From NCBI GenBank assembly GCA_902790935.1, contig CADATP010000018.1, forward strand, positions 958 to 37,603: DNA of 36,646 nt. The letters run 5' to 3'. This DNA is from an uncultured Lachnospiraceae bacterium. GTDB lineage: Bacteria; Bacillota; Clostridia; Lachnospirales; Lachnospiraceae. The notes under the pieces are model-generated. The model had not been told where the DNA came from. It saw nothing but the letters and a program-made list of their open reading frames with translations, and searched no databases. The translations under genes were made by a program, and so were the position numbers. Shown in pieces: positions 7,682 to 16,408 of this stretch (within the stretch, counting starts at the first letter, position 1; every line of letters starts with the position of its first letter).

Positions 7682-8629
7682 ATGAAAGTCAAAGTTTTTA
7701 TCGACGGAAGCGAAGGAACAACAGGACTCAGGATTTTTGAGCGTTTCGAGGGAAGAGACGATATCGAGCTTTTAACGATTCCTTCGGAGCTTAGAAAAGA
7801 CCCGGATACCGTAAAAAAGTACATCAACGAATCGGATATCACATTCCTTTGCCTGCCCGATGCGGCAGCGATCGAAGCTGTTTCGATGGTTGAAAATGAG
7901 AATGTTACCATTATCGATACGTCAACAGCTCACAGAACAGAAGAGGGCTGGGCTTACGGCTATCCCGAGCTTTCTTTGGAGCACAGAAATAAGATCAAAA
8001 ACGGAAAAAGAATTGCCGTGCCCGGTTGCTACGCTTCGGGGTTTATAACCATTGGCTATCCACTTTTAAGCGCCGGGATTCTTCCCGCGGATTATCCCGT
8101 TTCGATATTTGCCGTTTCGGGATACAGCGGAGGCGGAAAGAAGCTTATAGCCGCTTATGAAGAAGAGGGTAGGGATAAAAAGTTTGACAGCGCAAGAATG
8201 TACGCCTGGGGGCAGACCCACAAACATCTCAAAGAGATGAAAAAGATAACCGGGCTTTCAAAAGAGCCCCTCTTTTGCCCTATGACTACCAATTACCACA
8301 GCGGAATGGTTGTTCAGGTGCCACTTTATACGGATATGCTTAAAAAGAAAATGTCTCCGGAAGAGATAAGGGACTTTTTCGCAGAGTACTACGAGGGCGA
8401 GAAGTTCATTAAGGTAATGCCTTTCGGAGCAGACGCTGAGGCGGGCGGGGCGCTATTTTCCGATGCCTGCGCCGGATGGGACGGAATAGAGATCTTTGTT
8501 ACCGGAAATGAGGAGAGAGTCGTAGTTGCCACAAGATTTGATAACCTCGGAAAAGGTGCTTCAGGTGCCGCAATTCAGTGCATGAATATAGTACTTGGAT
8601 GCGATGAAGCTAAGGGACTTAATCTGTAA
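7682..8629 (+). CDS. argC: N-acetyl-gamma-glutamyl-phosphate reductase, type 2
   Basis: Third step of arginine synthesis: NADPH-dependent reduction of N-acetylglutamyl 5-phosphate to the semialdehyde. The 315-residue length and sequence pattern match the short type-2 form: nucleotide-binding start FIDGSEGTTGLRIFER, LPDAAAIEAV, the STAHRT segment, and the catalytic Cys116 in VPGCYASG, followed by SGYSGGGKK. A GTG at 7679 is in frame, but AGGAG at 7671-7675 is better spaced (6 bases) from the ATG at 7682. The gene is about 17 kb from argG and the argJ-argB-argD group and sits between YwlG and an esterase, so it is not part of the main arg cluster. No arg-type operator was noticed directly upstream. 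Confidence 0.93.
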   Translation: MKVKVFIDGSEGTTGLRIFERFEGRDDIELLTIPSELRKDPDTVKKYINESDITFLCLPDAAAIEAVSMVENENVTIIDTSTAHRTEEGWAYGYPELSLEHRNKIKNGKRIAVPGCYASGFITIGYPLLSAGILPADYPVSIFAVSGYSGGGKKLIAAYEEEGRDKKFDSARMYAWGQTHKHLKEMKKITGLSKEPLFCPMTTNYHSGMVVQVPLYTDMLKKKMSPEEIRDFFAEYYEGEKFIKVMPFGADAEAGGALFSDACAGWDGIEIFVTGNEERVVVATRFDNLGKGASGAAIQCMNIVLGCDEAKGLNL

Positions 8630-8642
8630 TTTAGGGGAAGAT

Positions 8643-9758
8643 ATGGATACATTAAAAGAATATGCATTTTTGCCGACGGAAAAGTACGTAAAACCCCTCG
8701 GAAGAAGCTTTATGCTTGAAGACTGCAGAGTTTTAAGTCTCTCCGGAAGCGGGGTTGAATTTACTTATTTCGGCACAAAACTTGAAGTTTTATTTTACGG
8801 AGACAGTACGACAAAAGAAACGGATGGGCCCCTTCCCTGGCGCGATTTTGCCAGAGTTGCGGTTATCGTGGATGATATAAAGCTCCTTGATACTATGATC
8901 AAAAAGCCTGTCGAAAGATTTATTGTAAGGGGCGAGGATCCGTCTGAAGCCCCCGCAGAGCATACCGTAAGGATCCTTAAGCTTTCCGAGCCGAGGATGT
9001 CTACTGCGGGTCTTGGAGAAATCAAGGTTCTTGCCGGAGGAGAGCCTAAGCCCACGGCACTTTCGGATAAATATATTGAATTTATTGGGGATTCCATCAC
9101 ATGCGGCTACGGCGTCGACGCGCCAAGCGAGTGGTATCCTTTTTCAACCTATACGGAAAATGTTACCGAAGCTTTTTCTTACCTTACCGCAAAGAAATTA
9201 GGGGCTGATTACAGTATGGTTTCCTACAGCGGACACGGGCTTATATCGGGCTATACCGCAGACCCTGATGTGCCTAAGATAGAAGAGCTTGTTCAGCCTT
9301 ATTACGAGATCTTTGCTTATTCCTACAATACTTTCAGAGGAATGCGCCTAGAGGAGCGAAAGTGGGATTTTTCTTCGGAGAGAAAGCCCGATACCATCGT
9401 CATCAATCTAGGTACAAATGATGACAGTTATGTGCAGGGGGATGAGAACAAGAAGGCGGCATTTTTGGAGGATTACGCAGAATTCTTGGAACAGGTTCAT
9501 GAAGCTAATCCGGATTCACGTATTATTGTAGCATTCGGACTTATGGGGGACGCGCTCTTTGATACCGAAAACGAAGCTGTTTCTGAGTTTAAGGAGAAGA
9601 GCGGATTTGGCGATGTCCATATCTGCAGGCTTACGCCGCAGAATTTTGAAAAAAACGGATACGGAGCTGATTGGCACCCCGCAAAGGCATCTCACGAGAC
9701 GGCGGCTGATGAGCTTAGCGCATTCATAAAGTCACTCGGAGGAAGATATGCTTTATAA
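8643..9758 (+). CDS. SGNH/GDSL esterase, CE2-like (acetyl-carbohydrate esterase)
   Basis: A 371-residue two-domain enzyme. The N-terminal part (about 15-135) is a beta-sandwich-like region as in CE2 acetylxylan/acetylglucomannan esterases. The C-terminal SGNH hydrolase has FIGDSITCGYG (nucleophile Ser151), a Gly block, the NLGTND oxyanion motif, and the DWHP box with Asp343 and His345. No signal peptide or membrane helix is seen, so it should work in the cytoplasm, perhaps deacetylating imported oligosaccharides (inference). The open frame runs back into argC to 8595, but AGGGGAAG at 8633-8640 sits just before the ATG at 8643, so that start was used. Its end overlaps the next gene by 11 bases, so the two are likely translationally coupled. 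Confidence 0.85.
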   Translation: MDTLKEYAFLPTEKYVKPLGRSFMLEDCRVLSLSGSGVEFTYFGTKLEVLFYGDSTTKETDGPLPWRDFARVAVIVDDIKLLDTMIKKPVERFIVRGEDPSEAPAEHTVRILKLSEPRMSTAGLGEIKVLAGGEPKPTALSDKYIEFIGDSITCGYGVDAPSEWYPFSTYTENVTEAFSYLTAKKLGADYSMVSYSGHGLISGYTADPDVPKIEELVQPYYEIFAYSYNTFRGMRLEERKWDFSSERKPDTIVINLGTNDDSYVQGDENKKAAFLEDYAEFLEQVHEANPDSRIIVAFGLMGDALFDTENEAVSEFKEKSGFGDVHICRLTPQNFEKNGYGADWHPAKASHETAADELSAFIKSLGGRYAL

Positions 9759-10704
9759 TGTTTTACCTTTTAATCCCGAATACACAACATTCATAGCAAT
9801 GGGACTGGGATTTGTTATTACATTTTTACTTATGGAGTTTGCCGCAAAGTACCTGCCCAAGGACGGCGGAAGAGCTTTTGCGGTCGAGGGCGAAAAGTCT
9901 GCGGGCAAGCCCAGAGGAGCGGGGCTTTATTTCATAGCGGTTTTTGTTTTTGTATCCGCCTTGTTTTCACCGATGAATACGGAATACGGGTTTTACCTTG
10001 TGCTAATCCTTATCGCGATGATGACGGGATTTTTGGATGATGCGTCAAAGAGCCCCTGGGGCGAGTATTTAAAGGGGGCACTCGATCTCGTTGTGGCGAT
10101 CCTTGTTGCAATCGTATTCTTGGTCAACAATTCATCCGAGATTACGCTGTCGCTATTCGATAAATCCTTTGTTATGCCAAAGGTTGTATACGGGATTTTA
10201 GCCGTTATTGTAATCTGGGCAAGTATAAACGTTACCAACTGCTCGGACGGAGTCGACGGACTCTCGGGAAGCGTGGGAATCATCTCGCTTCTCGGATTTT
10301 ATTCCGTATTTTTTAAGAGCGGAGCTGCAAAGTCCTTTGCGCCAATGATCCTTATCCTTGTGGCTGCGATTGTGGCGTATCTTTGGTTTAACGCCACTCC
10401 CAGCAGGCTGATGATGGGTGATGCGGGATCAAGAGCCCTCGGGCTTTTTATCGCTATCTGCGCATTAAAGAGCGGAGATCCTTTTATCTTTATTCCGCTT
10501 GCGCTTGTATTTATCCTTGACGGCGGACTCGGCCTTTTAAAAGTATTTTTACTGAGATTTTTAAAGATCCATATATTGAAAAACGTTCGCACCCCTCTCC
10601 ACGACCAGGTACGTAAGGTTTGGGGATGGAGCAATACTCAGTGTGTTTACAGATTCTGTATCATACAGCTTGTTATTTGTGCGGTAGTTTTCTTTTTGAT
10701 CTAA
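9748..10704 (+). CDS. mraY: MraY-like phospho-N-acetylmuramoyl-pentapeptide transferase (GT4-type)
   Basis: Polytopic membrane enzyme of 318 residues with about nine or ten helices, in the family that moves a sugar phosphate from a UDP donor to undecaprenyl phosphate. Visible motifs are GKPRGAG (in place of the usual KPTMGG), the Asp pair GFLDD (Asp97/Asp98), NCSDGVDGLSG (Asn164 to Gly171), MMGDAGSRALG, and the C-terminal RTPLHDQVRK...GWSNTQ. The last matches the MraY loop TPIHHH...GWSE except that the triple His is His-Asp-Gln. The context is not a dcw cell-wall cluster, so it may be the housekeeping MraY in a moved location or a paralogue for another glycan. GGAGGAAG precedes the ATG, which lies inside the end of the esterase gene. 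Confidence 0.75.
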   Translation: MLYNVLPFNPEYTTFIAMGLGFVITFLLMEFAAKYLPKDGGRAFAVEGEKSAGKPRGAGLYFIAVFVFVSALFSPMNTEYGFYLVLILIAMMTGFLDDASKSPWGEYLKGALDLVVAILVAIVFLVNNSSEITLSLFDKSFVMPKVVYGILAVIVIWASINVTNCSDGVDGLSGSVGIISLLGFYSVFFKSGAAKSFAPMILILVAAIVAYLWFNATPSRLMMGDAGSRALGLFIAICALKSGDPFIFIPLALVFILDGGLGLLKVFLLRFLKIHILKNVRTPLHDQVRKVWGWSNTQCVYRFCIIQLVICAVVFFLI

Positions 10705-10714
10705 GGAGTAGGAA

Positions 10715-11215
10715 ATGTTTGATAAACTTACTAAATCGGATATAGCAAAGATGGAGGAGGAGATAGAACACCGAAAACTGGTGGTTCGTCCGAAGGCTTT
10801 GGAGGATGTCAAAGAGGCCAGAGCGCAGGGCGATCTCTCCGAGAACTTTGAGTATTATGCGGCTAAAAAGTTTAAAAACCAAAACGAAAGCCGTATCAGA
10901 TATCTTGAAAAGATGATAAAGACAGCCACCGTCATCGACGATTCTTCGGCTGATGATGAGGTTGGTATGAACAATACCGTTACAGTAAGATTTTGCGACG
11001 ACGGTAGCGAGGAGACTTTCAAGATCGTTACTACCGTTCGCGCCAATTCTCTCGAAAATCTTATCACCAACGAGTCGCCCCTTGGCAAAGCGGTACTTAA
11101 AAAGAAGGTGGGCGAGATAGCCCATGTAACGGTTAATGCAGATGTCAGCTATGATGTTGAGATCGTAAAGATCGAGAATACGGATGACTCCGGAGACGAG
11201 ATCAGGGAATTCTAG
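10715..11215 (+). CDS. greA: Transcription elongation factor GreA
   Basis: Factor of 166 residues that enters the RNA polymerase secondary channel and stimulates cleavage of backtracked RNA. The N-terminal coiled coil (about 1-78) carries the family hallmark EARAQGDLSENFEYYAAK, whose acidic tip Asp and Glu act in cleavage, and a second helix through YLEKMI. The C-terminal FKBP-like domain (about 85-160) includes SPLGKAVLKKKVGE. It has a short extra tail of acidic residues. AAGGAG occurs 8 bases before the ATG. It lies 10 bases after the mraY-like gene and 17 before the HAD-CPBP gene, so it is probably in the same transcript. Confidence 0.93.
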   Translation: MFDKLTKSDIAKMEEEIEHRKLVVRPKALEDVKEARAQGDLSENFEYYAAKKFKNQNESRIRYLEKMIKTATVIDDSSADDEVGMNNTVTVRFCDDGSEETFKIVTTVRANSLENLITNESPLGKAVLKKKVGEIAHVTVNADVSYDVEIVKIENTDDSGDEIREF

Positions 11216-11232
11216 TTTTTGTTGGTAGATTA

Positions 11233-12798
11233 ATGAGTAAAGATTTAAGTAAAAAATACATACTTTTTGACCTCGACGGCACGCTTACGGATCCCAAGAT
11301 CGGAATCTGTACCAGCGTGCAGTATGCGCTTCGGGCCTTTGATATAGACGAGCCCGATATAGATGTCTTAGAGCCCTTTATAGGGCCACCTCTTATAGAC
11401 AGCTTTATGGAGTTTTACGGATTTTCCGAAGATGATGCAAAAAAAGCTGTTGAAAAATACAGGGAGCGTTTTTCTACCGTAGGGCTTTTTGAAAACAAAG
11501 TGTATAAGGGCGTGCCCCATATGCTGAAAAGGCTTAAAAAAAGCGGCTTTCACCTTGCGGTCGCGTCTTCAAAGCCTACGGTTTTCGTTGAGAAGATCCT
11601 GGACCATTTCAAGATAAGAAAGTATTTTGAGGTCGTGGTCGGAAGCAATCTCGACGGAACAAGGACCGACAAAAACGAGGTTATAGAGGAGGCGCTTAGG
11701 CAGCTCTTTAAGGGAAATCGTATTAACAAAGACCTTATCTATATGGTCGGGGATAGGAGATTTGACGTAGAGGGCGCGAAAAAGCAGGGAATCGAGAGCG
11801 TCGCAGTTCTTTACGGATACGGAGACTACGAGGAGTTTCTGGAATCACATGCGGATTATATAGTTTTTACGCCAAAGGATCTCGAGGAATTTTTGATGAG
11901 AGAGTCGGAGGAGTATAACGACGGAAGGATCTGCCGCCTGGGAGGAAACGGGTTTTCACCCTTTACTTTCAGGACTGTGATAACCGTGATCGGATGCTTC
12001 CTTCTTTTCTTTGCGGTAAGGCTTTTGACGGAGATTGTTCTATCGAGCGGTTTTGGGATACTGAGCCCGATCCTTCCCACCGGTATAAAGGCGTTTTTCT
12101 ATTACGGTGCGGAGCCTAATCCAAACAGCGCCTTTTACATTGGAAACATAGGGACGATCATCTCCGGACTGGCATATGTTTTGGCGGCTCTTTCAATCCT
12201 GCCCTTCGCGATTTTAAGGATCAAAAAGACTTCGAGGGATATGTACCTTCTTCATCCCATGAATCCCACGCCGATTAAGATCATCTTAGGCGTGATATTC
12301 GTTACAGCATTTACGCTCGCTACGCAGATAGCGGCAATCCTTACCCAGGCGGCGGCTTCGTCTCAGTCCTACAGCGAGGTTGCCAGCGCGCAGTACAGCT
12401 GTCAGATTGCCGTCGGGCTTACCACGTATTGTCTTATCGCTCCGCTTGCGGAAGAGCTTCTTTTCAGGGGAATCATCTTCACGTCCTTCAGGCAGTATAC
12501 TCCTGTATTTGTGGCGATACTTGCCTCGGGTGTTATTTTCGGAATTTACCACGGCAACATTGTTCAGGGCATCTATGCCTTTATCTTCGGATGTCTGATG
12601 GCTGTGGGATACGAATATTACGGGGTATTTTGGGCGGCTGTTATAATGCATTCATTGCAGAATCTGATCTCTTATCTGGGAACATATCTGTTTATGAACA
12701 ATCGCTTTATCGTCAGCTGGCCTTTTGTGGGCGGTATGGCTGCTGTAGCTATTGCTGCGGCTGTTATGCTGTTTGTTAGTAAAAAGGGTAATAAGTAA
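11233..12798 (+). CDS. HAD hydrolase fused to CPBP intramembrane metalloprotease
   Basis: One uninterrupted 521-codon frame holds two normally separate proteins. Residues about 8-222 form a HAD phosphatase of the phosphoglycolate phosphatase type: FDLDGTLTD (Asp13, Asp15), VASSKPT (motif II), and VGDRRFDVEGAKKQGI (motif IV). After a short linker, about 250-515 is a membrane domain with about eight helices and all CPBP (Abi/CAAX-type) motifs: EELLFRG (Glu407, Glu408, Arg412), FGIYH (His440) and HSLQN (His473, Asn477). Catalytic residues of both halves look intact. The ribosome site is weak. The fusion tethers a phosphatase to the membrane beside a glutamic-type or metal intramembrane protease; the substrate of either half is unknown. 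The next gene follows after 2 bases. Confidence 0.85.
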   Translation: MSKDLSKKYILFDLDGTLTDPKIGICTSVQYALRAFDIDEPDIDVLEPFIGPPLIDSFMEFYGFSEDDAKKAVEKYRERFSTVGLFENKVYKGVPHMLKRLKKSGFHLAVASSKPTVFVEKILDHFKIRKYFEVVVGSNLDGTRTDKNEVIEEALRQLFKGNRINKDLIYMVGDRRFDVEGAKKQGIESVAVLYGYGDYEEFLESHADYIVFTPKDLEEFLMRESEEYNDGRICRLGGNGFSPFTFRTVITVIGCFLLFFAVRLLTEIVLSSGFGILSPILPTGIKAFFYYGAEPNPNSAFYIGNIGTIISGLAYVLAALSILPFAILRIKKTSRDMYLLHPMNPTPIKIILGVIFVTAFTLATQIAAILTQAAASSQSYSEVASAQYSCQIAVGLTTYCLIAPLAEELLFRGIIFTSFRQYTPVFVAILASGVIFGIYHGNIVQGIYAFIFGCLMAVGYEYYGVFWAAVIMHSLQNLISYLGTYLFMNNRFIVSWPFVGGMAAVAIAAAVMLFVSKKGNK

Positions 12799-12800
12799 AC

Positions 12801-13925
12801 ATGAAAATCATTCACACTGCCGACTTGCATTTAGATTCAAAACTCAGCAGATATTTTGATTCTGCAAAGGCTTCACAGCGCAGAAACGAACTTCTTCTTT
12901 CTTTTCAGAAGATGGTGGAATATGGCAGCACGGTCGGTGTCAGCGCTATTATCATTGCCGGAGACCTTTTCGATGTAAGAAAGATCTCTGCGACGGCACG
13001 GGATGCGGTCTATTCTTCTGTCGTAAACAACCCCGATATTGAGTTCTTCTATCTTAGGGGAAATCACGATGCGGATACTTTTTTAAATCAGATCACGGAA
13101 AAATACGGAAGTCTCCCTGAAAACTTAAAGATGTTTTCGGGAGACTGGACGTCGTATGTTCATACGGAAGGTGATGTAAGCGTTGTCATAACCGGCGCTG
13201 AGATAACAAAAGAAAACAATACCGCGCTGGTAGACTCCTTAAGCCTTGACAGAAAGCGCATCAACATTGTAACGCTCCACGGCCAGGAAGTCCCTACGGC
13301 GGGTAAAACGGATGCGGAAGTTATCCCACTTCCCATGTACAGAGACAGGGGGATTGATTATCTGGCCCTCGGGCATATTCACGCGCCGAAGATCGAAAAG
13401 CTGGACAGCCGGTGTACCTACTCCTACTGCGGATGTCTTGAGGGCAGAGGCTTTGATGAGGTGGGAGAGAGGGGGTTCAATCTTCTTGAAATTACAAACG
13501 ACGGGATAAACGTAACTTTTGTTCCTTTTGCAAAAAGGACTGTTTTTGATATCTCCGTAGATGTATCAGATTGCGAGAATTCAGGGGATGTAATAGCTGC
13601 GGTCCGGGATTTTGCTTCTTCAAAAGGCATCGCCGACAAGGATATGCTTAAGGTTAGGCTCTCCGGTAAGGTGCCTTTGGATACAGAGTTTGATCTAAAC
13701 TATATAACGCAAAATCTTTCGGAGGAGTACTTTTTCATAAAAGTACTGGACGAGACGGAGAGTCTTATCGACTTTGAAAGTTTTGCTTTCGACAAGTCTT
13801 TAAAGGGTGAATTTGTCAGGCTTTTAAAGAAGGAAGCAGAAAAGGGCACTATAAGCGAGGAAGAGGCTGCGGATTGCATCGCTATGGGGGTTAGACTGCT
13901 TATGGGGGAGGAAAAGCTTGTATGA
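12801..13925 (+). CDS. SbcD/YhaO-like DNA repair metallophosphoesterase
   Basis: Nuclease subunit of an SbcCD/Mre11-Rad50-like complex, 374 residues. The phosphoesterase motifs are in order: ADLHLDS (Asp8, His10), IAGDLFD (Asp55), RGNHD (Asn88-Asp90), TLHGQ and LGHIHAPK. The C-terminal region (about 245-370) is a capping and ATPase-docking domain. Length and the match to the following gene point to B. subtilis YhaO rather than classical SbcD. The last bases overlap the next start as ATGA (13922-13925), so translation of the pair is coupled and a stable complex is expected. It begins 2 bases after the HAD-CPBP gene, so a separate promoter is not evident. Confidence 0.88.
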   Translation: MKIIHTADLHLDSKLSRYFDSAKASQRRNELLLSFQKMVEYGSTVGVSAIIIAGDLFDVRKISATARDAVYSSVVNNPDIEFFYLRGNHDADTFLNQITEKYGSLPENLKMFSGDWTSYVHTEGDVSVVITGAEITKENNTALVDSLSLDRKRINIVTLHGQEVPTAGKTDAEVIPLPMYRDRGIDYLALGHIHAPKIEKLDSRCTYSYCGCLEGRGFDEVGERGFNLLEITNDGINVTFVPFAKRTVFDISVDVSDCENSGDVIAAVRDFASSKGIADKDMLKVRLSGKVPLDTEFDLNYITQNLSEEYFFIKVLDETESLIDFESFAFDKSLKGEFVRLLKKEAEKGTISEEEAADCIAMGVRLLMGEEKLV

Positions 13926-16408
13926 TCATAAGGAAGATAAATATCGAGAACTTCGGAAAGCTTAGCAATCTTAATATGGAGTTTGAAAGCGGCGTCAATT
14001 CCATCCTCCGGGGAAACGGCTGGGGAAAGACCACGCTCGTTTCCTTTATCAGGGTAATGTTCTACGGATTTGACGGAGAGAGCAAGAAGAAAGCGTTAAG
14101 GGAGCGGGAGCGAAGCTTTTTCAGACCCTGGAACGGCGGTGTATACGGCGGCAGTATCGAGTTTAGCGCCGGCGGGAAGGATTACGTCCTTACAAGGACA
14201 TTTGCCGCTACAGCAAAGGGAGATACCTTTGATTTAAGAGATGCTCTAACCGGTATAAGGAGCGAGGATTATGATGCGGATAATCTCGGAACGGGGCTTT
14301 TTGGCGTAGACAGCGAGTCCTACAAAAAGACAAGTTATATTGACCATACGGCAGTTAAGTACAGCGGCGTCGGAAGTGATGTCGGATCGAGGGTAAGCCG
14401 TACGCCACAGGCCGATGATATTGCCAATTTCGACAAGGCGCAGGAGCTTATCAAAGATTATCTCAATTCCTATTCGCCCACAAGAGCTACGGGAAATCTG
14501 CATAAGCTTAAAAAGGAGATTTCAGACCTTGAGATAGCTATAAAGGATAAGGCAAGAGTTGAAGAGGGCATCTCCTTTGAAAAGCAAAGGCTTTCAGAAC
14601 TTTTGAAAACCGAGGAAAACTTAAAAAAGTCCCGCAAAAAACTTGAAGAGGAAAAGCGTGCCATCGCATCCGATAAGGAAAAGGCTATAAACGCCGGTCT
14701 GTACGCAGACAAAGTAAAGGCAAGGGACGAAAGAGAGGAAAGTCTTAAAAAGGCTCTCAGTGACTTAGGAGAAAGAGTTCCCAAGGAAGCAGATATAGAT
14801 GCTCTTGAGGAGAAATTATCTCAAAGACAGGCTCTTTTGGTAAAGGAAAGCGCCCTGAGCGAAAAGAGATATGATGAGCGTTTTGAAAGGCTTTCCCGCA
14901 AATATGGAGAGAGCAATATATCCTCGGAAGACATCTTAGTCCAAACCGGGGTTATGAAGGAAATAAGAGAGCTTAACGCAAAGGTTTCTTCACTTGAAGA
15001 GAATATAAGAGAAAAGAAACAAAGCAGAAGCGAGATTATCGAAAAGAACAGCGCAGCGCAGTATCTTGCGGATGCGAGGGCTGAAAAATCCCAAAAGACC
15101 GGGAAGGCGCTTGTAATCGCAGGTATAGTCTTAATGGCAGCAGCGGCCGTAGCCTTCGGTATCACATATTACTTTTTCGGTTTTGAAAGGGTACTTTTTA
15201 TTGCCCTTGAGGCCGCGGTATTTGTTTTAGGTTTGATTCTTTTGATAACCGGTCTTATAAACAAAGGCAAGGCAGCAGGTATCAAAAACGCTGTCAGCTT
15301 TGAGGACACGGACAGCTTTGAAACAGAGATAGAGTCTTTATCCGAAAGGATTGCGGGATATGAGGATGAAATCCGTCAAAAAGAAAGTGGGGTAAGGGAC
15401 TTTCTCTCCGGCTTCGGTGTGGATTATTCAAGAGCTGACGCCGAGGAAATCCTTTACAGGATGAAAGCGGAGCTTTCTGAATACAGGGAAAAGCTTGAAT
15501 CCGAGAAGGCTTCCTTAGGACAAAAAGATGCCCTTACTTCCGAGAGAGAAGCTTTAGAAGAACAGATAAAAGATCTTTGCGAAAAGGTTGGACTTGGCGC
15601 TGATGCTTTCACCGAAGGTGAAAACATAAAAGAAGCTTTGCGTACTTTGCAGGAGAAGATCGCGCTCTATGGGCATGAAGCAAGAGAATTCGAGACTGCC
15701 AAAAAGCTTTGCGAGGATTATCTGTCCGAGCACCCGGAAGCTATTGAAAGCTTTTCGTTTGATGTTGCCGCATCCGAGGAGAGATTAAGGGAAATAGATT
15801 CGGAAGAGAGTTCTATTATCGAGAAGCTTGATGATATTTCCTCGGAAAAAAATTCGTCAAAGCGGAAGATAGCCGACCTTTACGAGAGAGAGGAAGTTAT
15901 TGCGGCTGATGAAGAGCGTCTCATTGGACTCAGGGAAGATTTCGAGGCAGAGAGCAAAAGATACAAAATTGTGTCTGCGACTTCGGAGTATCTTACAAAA
16001 GCAAAGGATATGCTTATAGCCGGATATATGGAACCCTTAAGGTGTTCATTTGAGAAGTATTATGATATACTGAAAAAAGGTGGCGAAAACGGTGAAGGCT
16101 CTGCATTTATCATAGATTCGGCTCTCGGAATACAGAAAAAAGAAATGGGCGCGTACAGGCCGGTGGAGGCCTTAAGCGACGGACTTTCGGATATGACCGG
16201 ACTATGTATGAGAGCGGCCCTTTTGGATGTAATGTATGAGGGAGAAAAGCCCGTTATCATTATGGATGATCCTTTTTCAAATCTTGATGAAGAGAATCTG
16301 AAATGGGGATACGGATTTCTCGCTTCTCTCGCCAAAAACTACCAGATCATATATATGACTTGTCATGCAGACAGGACAGAAAACCAGAATCACGGAGCAA
16401 AAGTATGA
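13922..16408 (+). CDS. YhaN/SbcC-like AAA-type ATPase with coiled coils and two membrane helices
   Basis: Rad50/SMC-like ATPase of 828 residues, partner of the nuclease just upstream. The N-terminal P-loop is GNGWGKTT (Lys36), with Arg where the first P-loop Gly usually is. It is followed by Lys/Glu-rich coiled coils (about 165-390), a hydrophobic pair of helices near 396-418 and 424-447, more coiled coil (to about 680), and then a C-terminal lobe with a signature-like LSDG (751-754) and Walker B IIMDDPFSNLD (Asp782/Asp783). The membrane-helix hairpin between the coils is also known in YhaN of B. subtilis and separates this family from SbcC. It may bring DNA ends to the membrane. The next gene starts inside its stop codon (ATGA at 16405). 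Confidence 0.87.
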   Translation: MIIRKINIENFGKLSNLNMEFESGVNSILRGNGWGKTTLVSFIRVMFYGFDGESKKKALRERERSFFRPWNGGVYGGSIEFSAGGKDYVLTRTFAATAKGDTFDLRDALTGIRSEDYDADNLGTGLFGVDSESYKKTSYIDHTAVKYSGVGSDVGSRVSRTPQADDIANFDKAQELIKDYLNSYSPTRATGNLHKLKKEISDLEIAIKDKARVEEGISFEKQRLSELLKTEENLKKSRKKLEEEKRAIASDKEKAINAGLYADKVKARDEREESLKKALSDLGERVPKEADIDALEEKLSQRQALLVKESALSEKRYDERFERLSRKYGESNISSEDILVQTGVMKEIRELNAKVSSLEENIREKKQSRSEIIEKNSAAQYLADARAEKSQKTGKALVIAGIVLMAAAAVAFGITYYFFGFERVLFIALEAAVFVLGLILLITGLINKGKAAGIKNAVSFEDTDSFETEIESLSERIAGYEDEIRQKESGVRDFLSGFGVDYSRADAEEILYRMKAELSEYREKLESEKASLGQKDALTSEREALEEQIKDLCEKVGLGADAFTEGENIKEALRTLQEKIALYGHEAREFETAKKLCEDYLSEHPEAIESFSFDVAASEERLREIDSEESSIIEKLDDISSEKNSSKRKIADLYEREEVIAADEERLIGLREDFEAESKRYKIVSATSEYLTKAKDMLIAGYMEPLRCSFEKYYDILKKGGENGEGSAFIIDSALGIQKKEMGAYRPVEALSDGLSDMTGLCMRAALLDVMYEGEKPVIIMDDPFSNLDEENLKWGYGFLASLAKNYQIIYMTCHADRTENQNHGAKV

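Noticed and set aside
16303..16404. Longer GH5 start inside the YhaN-like gene
   Set aside because: The upstream codons lack a signal-peptide pattern, while the ATG at 16405 has a ribosome site and begins a lipoprotein signal.
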